Origin: Acholeplasmatales bacterium
GTDB lineage: Bacteria; Bacillota_I; Bacilli_A; Acholeplasmatales; Anaeroplasmataceae
DNA length: 19,670 bases
Reading direction: 5' to 3'
Assembly: GCA_017388605.1 (NCBI GenBank)
Contig: JAFPIE010000191.1
Location: 1 to 19,670, forward strand
Positions within the stretch are counted from its first letter, which is position 1. Every line of letters starts with the position of its first letter. This document shows positions 14,077 through 19,670 of the stretch, piece by piece. Below the pieces are notes generated by a model. The model worked only from the letters and a program-made list of their open reading frames with translations. It did no database searches and had not been told where the DNA came from. The translations under genes were made by a program, and so were the position numbers.

Positions 14077-15267
14077 ATGATTAATGAAAAAAGCTTCCTA
14101 CTTGGTAATACAGGTAGTGCAATAAGAGAATTATTTGAATATGGTAAAAAAAGAAAGGAAATCGTTGGAGAAGAAAATGTATTTGATTACTCTATTGGTA
14201 ATCCATCCATTCCATCTCCAGCTATAGTTAATGAAACATTAATAAAGCTATTAAAGGAAAAGGAGGCAACCTCCTTACATGGCTATACCTCTGGTGTAGG
14301 TGATTTAAATGTGAGAAGAGCTATTGCAGATTACATCAATAAAACCTATGGTGTATCGGAAAAGCCTGAGCTTATTTATATGACCTGTGGTGCTGCAGCT
14401 TCCTTAACCATTACCATGAATGCTATATTAAATGAAGGAGAAGAAATTATAGCACTCGCTCCATTCTTCCCTGAATATAGAGTATTCTGTGAAAAGGCTG
14501 GTGGAGTACTTAAGGTAGTACCTTGTAATACAAAGGATTTCCAAATTGATTTTGAAGCACTTGAAAATGCAATATCCAAAAAAACTAAGGGAATCATTAT
14601 CAATTCACCAAATAATCCTACAGGTGTTGTATTTAAAGAGGATACGATTGTAAGATTAGCGAATTTATTAAATAAGAAGCAAGAGGAATTCAAGCATGAA
14701 ATTTTTATAATTTCTGATGAGCCTTATAGAGAATTAGTATATGATAAGGACACTGTTGTGCCTTATGTAACGAAATATTATAATAATACAATTGTATGCT
14801 ATTCCTTCTCAAAATCGATTTCTTTGCCTGGTGAAAGAATTGGTTATATTTTAGTTGGAGAAAAGTGTTTTGATGCTATTACCGTTTATAAGGCTATCGC
14901 TGGAGCTGGTAGAAGCTTAGGCTTTGTATGTGCACCTGCATTATTCCAATATATGATTCCATCTATTTTAGGATATACATCCGATTTAAGTGTATATAAG
15001 AAGAATAGAGATGTATTATATAAGGCATTAACGGAATATGGCTATGAAATTGCCTTCCCGGATGGCGCATTCTATTTGTGGGTTAAGGCACTAGAGGAGG
15101 ATGCAAATCAATTTGCAGAGCATGCAAAGAAATTTGAATTATTGTTAGTTCCATCCGATTCCTTTGGAATGAAGGGCTATGTAAGAATTGCATATTGCCA
15201 GGATCCAAAAATGATTGAAAGGTCTCTTCCTGCATTTAAAAAGCTAATACTAGATTATAAAGGATAA
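14077..15267 (+). CDS. Class I/II PLP-dependent aminotransferase
   Basis: A 396-aa protein of aspartate aminotransferase fold type I, of standard length. It shows GNPSIPSP (41-48), HGYTSGVGDLNVRRAIA (68-84), the phosphate-binding TCGAAAS (103-109), INSPNNPTGV (175-184), SDEPYREL (213-220, with D214 contacting the pyridine nitrogen and Y217), SFSKSISLPGERIGY (243-257, with K246 as the Schiff-base lysine and R254) and GYVRIAY near the C-terminus, whose Arg binds the substrate carboxylate. The amino donor and acceptor cannot be assigned; aspartate, aromatic or alanine-type activity is possible. The ATG at 14077 follows GGAGGG. A TTG at 14038 in the same frame would fall in the promoter and is rejected. 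The following two-TM gene starts 3 bases after its stop. Confidence 0.9.
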   Translation: MINEKSFLLGNTGSAIRELFEYGKKRKEIVGEENVFDYSIGNPSIPSPAIVNETLIKLLKEKEATSLHGYTSGVGDLNVRRAIADYINKTYGVSEKPELIYMTCGAAASLTITMNAILNEGEEIIALAPFFPEYRVFCEKAGGVLKVVPCNTKDFQIDFEALENAISKKTKGIIINSPNNPTGVVFKEDTIVRLANLLNKKQEEFKHEIFIISDEPYRELVYDKDTVVPYVTKYYNNTIVCYSFSKSISLPGERIGYILVGEKCFDAITVYKAIAGAGRSLGFVCAPALFQYMIPSILGYTSDLSVYKKNRDVLYKALTEYGYEIAFPDGAFYLWVKALEEDANQFAEHAKKFELLLVPSDSFGMKGYVRIAYCQDPKMIERSLPAFKKLILDYKG

Positions 15268-15270
15268 TAT

Positions 15271-15852
15271 ATGGAAATAAGAAGTATAAATTCTATTACA
15301 GAATTTGCGTTCTTTAGAATTAAAAGAAGCTTATTTCATTTTATCCTAACTATTATAGGCTTAGCACTTTTATATTTTTTCATTTTAGAATCTATATATC
15401 ACTTAGAGTGGATAAGAAATGGATTGCTTGAAATTGAAAATAAGAATTTTGCAAGTGCATTCTTTTATACGTTTATTGTGGTATGTATAGCAACATCCTT
15501 AGGCTTAGTATCCTTAGATATATATCTTATAGTTATAATGATTAAGGAATATAAGAAAATAAAGTATTATAAAGCGCCTAGATTTTCTATTATTGAAAAA
15601 AGAGAATTGGAATATGATTATAAGCTTTGGCAAACAGCACCAAAGAATACCTTTCATTCGCAAGCTATAAAAATGAAAATCGATAATGAAGAGAGGATTT
15701 TTAAAAGTCCCATCATTTTTACAAACAGTAAAAGAATAGGATTTTTTAAGGTGCCAAAAATATTACAAAGCCATTCCTATGTAAGAGGAAAATGTGAAAT
15801 AGGATATGATGCAATAAAGGATGAGGCAATCATTCTTTCTACACTAGAATAA
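15271..15852 (+). CDS. Two-TM membrane protein of unknown function
   Basis: A 193-aa protein that I do not recognise. A basic N-terminus is followed by two transmembrane segments (about 21-43 and 62-91) joined by a short loop, then a cytosolic or surface domain of about 100 residues rich in Lys and Ile (92-193), with several beta-strand-like stretches (AIKMKIDNEERIF, KSPIIFTN). By the positive-inside rule both ends should be cytoplasmic. No catalytic motif is visible. It follows the aminotransferase gene by 3 bases with only a weak AAAGGA site, so it is probably co-translated, and it ends at a terminator. The link to the aminotransferase may be no more than transcriptional. Confidence 0.7.
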   Translation: MEIRSINSITEFAFFRIKRSLFHFILTIIGLALLYFFILESIYHLEWIRNGLLEIENKNFASAFFYTFIVVCIATSLGLVSLDIYLIVIMIKEYKKIKYYKAPRFSIIEKRELEYDYKLWQTAPKNTFHSQAIKMKIDNEERIFKSPIIFTNSKRIGFFKVPKILQSHSYVRGKCEIGYDAIKDEAIILSTLE

Positions 15853-15862
15853 CCGAGTTATA

Positions 15863-15891
15863 AAAAATCGTACTTTGTTGGTACGATTTTT
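15863..15891 (+). terminator. Intrinsic terminator of the aminotransferase operon
   Basis: AAAAATCGTAC and GTACGATTTTT form a perfect 11-bp stem around TTTGTTG. The -35 box of the next promoter begins two bases later. Confidence 0.85.
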
Positions 15892-15892
15892 A

Positions 15893-15921
15893 TTGACAAC
15901 TTGATTTTTGTGTACGATAAT
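15893..15921 (+). promoter_or_regulatory. Strong promoter of the flotillin leader RNA
   Basis: A perfect -35 TTGACA (15893-15898), a 17-base spacer and -10 GATAAT (15916-15921). Transcription would begin near 15928, about 208 bases before the flotillin ATG, which gives a long leader. Confidence 0.85.
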
Positions 15922-15940
15922 AATGTTGTAAATGAATAAA

Positions 15941-16069
15941 CCTTTATCAATAAGGGAGTAAAAAGCCAGATTTATCTGGGATGTTGACTCGTCAGAACGA
16001 TAAGAATTTATCCGGGCACATTGAAATTTTGAGACTTATGATGCAAGCTGTGTCATAGGTCTTTTTTTT
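15941..16069 (+). ncRNA. Riboswitch-like structured leader with attenuator
   Basis: Hand folding gives a three-way junction. P1 pairs AUC-A-AUAAG (15946-15954) with CUUAUGAU (16035-16042), 8 bp with one bulged A. P2 is CCAGA/UCUGG with a UUUA loop (15966-15979). P3 runs from AUGU/ACAU (15981-15984 with 16018-16021) through CUCG/CGGG to GAUAA-GAAU-UUAUC (15999-16012). The 3' strand of P1 is also the 5' arm of the terminator at 16031-16069, so the two cannot form together. The 5' strand of P1 can instead pair with CCUUUA (15941-15946). This is typical riboswitch logic, where P1 formation allows read-through. I could not assign a class. The opening AAGGGAGUA and closing GAGAC faintly recall the yybP-ykoY manganese family, but the core differs. 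Confidence 0.65.
16031..16069 (+). terminator. Attenuator terminator within the flotillin leader
   Basis: GACTTATGATGCA (16033-16045) pairs with TGTGTCATAGGTC (16049-16061) over 13 positions including three G-U pairs, with loop AGC, followed by eight T. It lies 66 bases before the flotillin ATG and after a strong promoter, so it must regulate read-through rather than end an upstream gene. Confidence 0.85.
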
Positions 16070-16135
16070 GAGAATATGACATGGGAGAGGGATTCATTTT
16101 ACAAAAATAATTGCATTTAAGGAGGGGTATAATTT

Positions 16136-17686
16136 ATGAATGCATTAATGTTTTTAATGGATACAGGAGCTGTTGTAGGCCTTGTAATCGGATTATCCGT
16201 TTTAGTGATTTTATTAATCGTATTTTTTGCATGCGGCTATGTTAAGGCTGCACCTGACACCGCAATCATCATTTCTGGTGCTGGAAAGAAGAAAATCTTA
16301 ATTGGTAAGGCTGGATATCGTTTACCTTTCTTTCAAAGATTAGATAGACTTTCCTTAAGAGTTTTCCAGGTTGATATTAAGACTGATGAGGCTATTCCTA
16401 CATCTAACTTCATTAATATCCGTGTTGATGGTGTTGCAAACCTTAAGATTTCATCTGATCCAGCATTATTAGCTAGAGCAGCAGAATCTATCTTAAACAT
16501 GAAGGAATCTGAATTAATTAAGCAGGTTCAGCAGGTTTTACAGGGTAACATGCGTGAAATCATTGGTACAGTTGATATCAAGAAGCTAGTACAGGATCGT
16601 CAGGGTGTTGCAACTTCTGTTAAGGAAAATGTTGTTCCTGATATGGCTAAGATGGGTATTGAGGTTGTTAACTTCAACATTCAATCCTTCTCTGATGACA
16701 ATCATGTAATTGAGAATTTAGGTATCGATAATATTTCTCAGATTTCTAAGGATGCAGCTATTGCTAAGGCAAACGCTGAAAGAGATGTTACTATCGCTAA
16801 GTCTTTAGCTGAAGAAGCAGCTAACCGTTCTCGTGTTGAAGCTAATCAAAAGATTATTCAGCAGAATACAGAATTAAGCTTAAAGCAGTCTGAATTAAAG
16901 CAAAAGACAGATACTGCAAAGGCTACTGCAGATGCTGCATATGCAATTGAGGAGCAAAAGAGACAGCAGGAAATCAATATCGCTAAGATCAATGCGGATA
17001 TCGCAAAGAGAGAGCGTGAGGTTGAATTAGGACAAAAGGAAGTAGAATTACAGGAAAGAAAGCTACAGGCTACAATCAACAAGCAGGCAGATGCTGAAAA
17101 GTATGCTAAGGAGCAGGCTGCACAGGCTGACCTATTCGCACGTCAGAAGGCTGCAGAAGCTAAGAAGTATGAGCTTGAGCAGGAAGCTGAAATGCAGAAG
17201 ATTAGAGCTGATGCTGAAAAGGTTGCAAGAGAGAAGTCTGCAGAAGCATTAAAGTATGAAGCAGAAGCTAAGAAGCAAGCTGCATTAGATGAGGCTGCAG
17301 GTATTGAGGCTAAGGGTAAGGCTGAGGCTGATGCAATCTTAGCTAAGGCAGAGGCTATGAAGCAGTATGGTGAGGCTGCAACATTACAGTTAATCCTAGA
17401 TTCTAATGTATTACCAGAAATTGTTAAGGCATACAGTGAGCCAATGGCAGCTGCAATGAGCCAGATTGATTCTATTACAATGTACGGTGAAGGCAATACT
17501 GCTAAATTAAATGAGGAAATTACTCGTAATGGTACTCAGATTTTCGCAGGTCTTGAAAAGGCTACAGGCTTAGATATTAAGTCTTTACTTGCTGGTTATT
17601 TAGGTGGAAAGCTAATCAATAAGGCACAAGCACCAGCACAAGAGGTAAAGGCTCCAAAAGAAGATAAAGAAGTTAAGACTAAGTAA
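16136..17686 (+). CDS. floT: Flotillin (SPFH/band 7 family)
   Basis: A 516-aa protein, close in size and layout to Bacillus subtilis FloT/YuaG. One membrane segment at about 13-33 is followed by an SPFH domain (about 35-200: APDTAIIISG, GYRLPFF, VFQVDIKTDEAIPT, VDGVANLKI, GTVDIKKL, FNIQSFSD). A very long Ala/Glu/Lys/Gln-rich coiled coil covers about 205-410, with the EA-rich repeats typical of flotillins. The C-terminal part (about 415-516) ends in a basic, charged tail. Flotillins assemble into large membrane rings that organise lipid domains. AAGGAGGGG precedes the ATG at good spacing. No NfeD gene, the common partner, is adjacent. It has its own promoter, regulated leader and terminator. 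Its use of CAG and CGT codons differs from its neighbours and suggests high expression. Confidence 0.92.
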   Translation: MNALMFLMDTGAVVGLVIGLSVLVILLIVFFACGYVKAAPDTAIIISGAGKKKILIGKAGYRLPFFQRLDRLSLRVFQVDIKTDEAIPTSNFINIRVDGVANLKISSDPALLARAAESILNMKESELIKQVQQVLQGNMREIIGTVDIKKLVQDRQGVATSVKENVVPDMAKMGIEVVNFNIQSFSDDNHVIENLGIDNISQISKDAAIAKANAERDVTIAKSLAEEAANRSRVEANQKIIQQNTELSLKQSELKQKTDTAKATADAAYAIEEQKRQQEINIAKINADIAKREREVELGQKEVELQERKLQATINKQADAEKYAKEQAAQADLFARQKAAEAKKYELEQEAEMQKIRADAEKVAREKSAEALKYEAEAKKQAALDEAAGIEAKGKAEADAILAKAEAMKQYGEAATLQLILDSNVLPEIVKAYSEPMAAAMSQIDSITMYGEGNTAKLNEEITRNGTQIFAGLEKATGLDIKSLLAGYLGGKLINKAQAPAQEVKAPKEDKEVKTK

Positions 17687-17712
17687 TAGAAATTAGAATT
17701 ATTATAATAAGC

Positions 17713-17745
17713 GAGGTTGTAAACATAGTTTACAGCCTCTTTTTT
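17713..17745 (+). terminator. Intrinsic terminator of the flotillin gene
   Basis: GAGGTTGTAAAC and GTTTACAGCCTC pair over 12 bp (one G-U) around ATA, followed by six T. Confidence 0.92.
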
Positions 17746-17759
17746 AATGATGAAATATA

Positions 17760-17768
17760 TGCTAAAAT
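17760..17768 (+). promoter_or_regulatory. Extended -10 promoter of the CotH-like gene
   Basis: TGC-TAAAAT fits an extended -10 box. No good -35 is visible; the T-tract of the preceding terminator occupies that position. Confidence 0.45.
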
Positions 17769-17791
17769 AAATATCTAAGGAGGAAATAATT

Positions 17792-19670
17792 ATGAGAATT
17801 AAAAACATGTTATTAACAGTTTTATCCATATTCTTTTTGATTGTGATTTCTTCCTGTGGAGATAGTGATATAGAGCTTGCTCATTTAGATTATAAAGAAA
17901 TTGAAATTGAAAAGCCTAATTTTGATGTTCCTAAAAGAAATACCAAGGATGAGGTTACTTATTCTGATTTGTTTAATTTAGGAAATCAAATAACGGTTTC
18001 TATTGAAATGGAGGATTCTGAATTAAATAAGCTTCAAAAGGATTATGAATCCTACAAAGAAACCTATTATAAGCCTGAGATTTATCGTCATTGTAAAAAG
18101 GTAACCATTACCTTAAAAAATTATGATCACACATTTACATGGGAGTTTTTGGATGTCGGTATTCGTCAAAAGGGAAATACCTCAAGAGCTCCAATTTTAT
18201 CGGATGGTAAAATTGTCTGCTTAAATCATTTTAAATTATCTTTTGATGAGACCTTTGATGGTGCTGAATATGGGGATGAAAGAGTCGATTGGAGTGGAAA
18301 AACTAGAGAATATAATGAAAGAATAAATCGAGAGTTTTTAGGCTTATCAGGTATTGATTTAAGATGGAATAAAAATTATGATTCTACCCATTTAAGAGAG
18401 ATTTACGCAAGCTATATGTATCAAGCTTCAGGTCTTATCAGCCAATATATGGGATTATCTATATTTAATATTAAGCAAATTGATCAAAATATAGATTATA
18501 AAATGGGCGTATATTATATTTATGAGCCTGCGACTAAGTCTATGATTAAAAGACATCTAACCGATAAGAATATCTATAATTTTGGTACATGGGATGAGGA
18601 AAAGAATGGAAGCTTTGGCGTTCCTAATTCGAAATATGGTGATCTATATAAATGTATGTGGAGTGCCGATTTATCCTATGATAAAATGATTGGAGAAAGA
18701 ATTGGTGTAGAAGCCAAAGATCACTTTGTTTATTATGATAGAAAAACGAATAAGGATGCTATCTATGATGACATTCTATTAAGAAAATGTGGTGTCGCTG
18801 TAAGCGAGGGAAATTATAAGGATATATCCAAATATTTGGATGTGGAATATTTTGCTAAAACAGAGGCGGTAAGTTGGCTTTTAGGTAACCCAGATGATTT
18901 AAGAAATAATATGAATAATACTATGGTATATGCTAGAAGAACGGATGGTAAGGTCATCACTATTCCTATTGATAATGATAGAGTTTTAGGTATAACAAAG
19001 GATTGGAATCCAGATTCTTACGCTCTATCTACAAGAGGTATATTCAATCCATTAAGAGCGGGAAATTATGAAAATGAGGTTTCCTTAGTTTATCAAAAGA
19101 CAATTCTTGCTGAAAAGAATAATCATTCTAAGGAGATGTATTTAAATCATATTAAGGCATTGTCTATAAGTGATTGGGTATTAAGTGCTACCTTTGAGAA
19201 GTATTATCTTATGGCAAAAAAGAATTATAATGCATATATCGACTGTGCATTTCCATATCTTTCTGTTGGTTTTTCTTTAACAGATGATAATAATCAATAT
19301 AGTTTTAAAGAATATATAAATAGAAAGCTTTCCTTGGTTGATCTTGATCTTGAATTAGAAGATATTACAAAAGAAGAGGAAACGAAAGATTTACCTACTA
19401 ATTTAGGTATGGAAGGATATTATGGAAGTCTATATATTGCAGGGGATATGAATAACTGGAAGGGTAAGTATTATAAAATGACATATGAGGGTAATGGTGT
19501 TTATACGATTACCTTTGAGCCAAGGCTTTACAGGAGTAAAATGTACCTAAAGATTTATGATGGAGATTCATGGTATATCAACTGGTCCATTCAAAATAAT
19601 AACCTCATTATGTATGATACAGATGCGTTTACCCTAGAAAACGTATATTACACCGCAAAGGTTACTATTG
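17792..19670 (+). CDS. CotH-kinase lipoprotein, 3' end beyond the window
   Basis: The reading frame is open from the ATG at 17792 (AAGGAGG 8 bases upstream) to the end of the window: 626 codons, no stop. The N-terminus is a lipoprotein signal with I-S-S-C (C22). CotH-kinase features follow: GIRQKGNTSR (123-132), NHFKLSFDE (145-153, with K148 as a likely ATP-binding Lys), NYDSTHLREIYASYMYQASGL (195-215), GVYYIYEP (239-246), LLGNPDDLRNNMNNTMVY (363-380) and IPIDNDRVLG (391-400, with D394 and D396 as likely metal ligands). CotH kinases phosphorylate proteins outside the usual kinase fold group, in spores and on cell surfaces. Residues about 546-598 (YIAGDMNNW, then YKMTYEGNGVYTITFE) look like a starch/glycogen-binding type beta domain. 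It is probably an outer-surface protein kinase or a polysaccharide-bound relative. Confidence 0.85.
   Translation, partial: MRIKNMLLTVLSIFFLIVISSCGDSDIELAHLDYKEIEIEKPNFDVPKRNTKDEVTYSDLFNLGNQITVSIEMEDSELNKLQKDYESYKETYYKPEIYRHCKKVTITLKNYDHTFTWEFLDVGIRQKGNTSRAPILSDGKIVCLNHFKLSFDETFDGAEYGDERVDWSGKTREYNERINREFLGLSGIDLRWNKNYDSTHLREIYASYMYQASGLISQYMGLSIFNIKQIDQNIDYKMGVYYIYEPATKSMIKRHLTDKNIYNFGTWDEEKNGSFGVPNSKYGDLYKCMWSADLSYDKMIGERIGVEAKDHFVYYDRKTNKDAIYDDILLRKCGVAVSEGNYKDISKYLDVEYFAKTEAVSWLLGNPDDLRNNMNNTMVYARRTDGKVITIPIDNDRVLGITKDWNPDSYALSTRGIFNPLRAGNYENEVSLVYQKTILAEKNNHSKEMYLNHIKALSISDWVLSATFEKYYLMAKKNYNAYIDCAFPYLSVGFSLTDDNNQYSFKEYINRKLSLVDLDLELEDITKEEETKDLPTNLGMEGYYGSLYIAGDMNNWKGKYYKMTYEGNGVYTITFEPRLYRSKMYLKIYDGDSWYINWSIQNNNLIMYDTDAFTLENVYYTAKVTI

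Noticed and set aside
15969..16017. The near-repeat ATTTATCTGGGA / ATTTATCCGGGC as a direct-repeat array or operator pair.
   Set aside because: Each copy is explained by its own hairpin in the leader RNA, and there is no third copy.
15941..16042. A firm yybP-ykoY (manganese) riboswitch call.
   Set aside because: Only the terminal GGGAGUA and GAGAC pieces resemble it; the conserved inner loop near the 3' side is not recognisable.
16858..17496. Long open frames on the minus strand within the flotillin gene.
   Set aside because: They mirror the Ala/Glu/Lys-rich coiled coil, lack ribosome binding sites and encode low-complexity Ser/Ala sequence.
1..19670. CRISPR arrays, insertion sequences, tRNA or rRNA genes, prophage genes.
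   Set aside because: None of their signatures was found on either strand.

Overview
The window comes from a low-GC, AT-rich Gram-positive-type bacterium (Bacillota; the style fits gut Bacilli/Erysipelotrichia-like lineages, but the exact taxon cannot be fixed from this stretch). The evidence is: strong AGGAGG ribosome binding sites, TTGACA/TATAAT-type promoters, U-tailed intrinsic terminators, lipoprotein signals with an SSC lipobox, DegV/FakA, CotH and flotillin families, and a meso-diaminopimelate dehydrogenase, which implies a DAP-type peptidoglycan. TGA is used as a stop codon (for example at 6252-6254, 7936-7938 and 14031-14033), so the code is the standard one.

Layout. 1-135: tail of a probable alpha/beta hydrolase. 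152-1982 (minus): a secreted metallo-beta-lactamase-fold lipoprotein and a DegV/FakB fatty-acid-binding protein. 2134-7938 (plus): a tight five-gene lipid operon: FakA-like fatty acid kinase, Sfp-type phosphopantetheinyl transferase, an adenylating acyl ligase with its own C-terminal carrier domain, a protein with two fused PlsC acyltransferase domains, and a small LRAT/H-rev107-like NCEHFV protein. 8033-9010 (plus): ddh. 9028-10829 (minus): an NodB polysaccharide deacetylase and a membrane-anchored alpha/beta hydrolase with a Cys-type nucleophile elbow. 10923-11650 (minus): two small paralogous DUF4190-like membrane proteins. 11892-15852 (plus): a membrane-anchored family 2 glycosyltransferase, a serine hydrolase, a class I aminotransferase and an unknown two-TM protein. 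15893-17745 (plus): a strong promoter, a roughly 100-nt riboswitch-like leader with an intrinsic terminator, and a flotillin (SPFH). 17792-end (plus): a CotH-kinase lipoprotein that runs off the window.

How the genes fit together. Most of the window concerns the cell envelope. FakB (DegV) and FakA would phosphorylate exogenous fatty acids. The divergent operon adds a second, self-contained route: the transferase arms the ligase's carrier domain, the ligase loads it with a carboxylic (probably fatty) acid, and the double PlsC and LRAT-like proteins could then transfer or remodel acyl chains on lipids. The two units are linked by back-to-back promoters; a perfect 20-bp palindrome covers the fakA -35 box and a matching half-site covers the degV -35 box. 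Downstream genes add sugar transfer, deacetylation, lipase-like hydrolysis and a flotillin membrane scaffold. The best candidates for undescribed biology are the carrier-fused acyl-transfer operon with its shared palindrome, and the structured RNA ahead of the flotillin gene.
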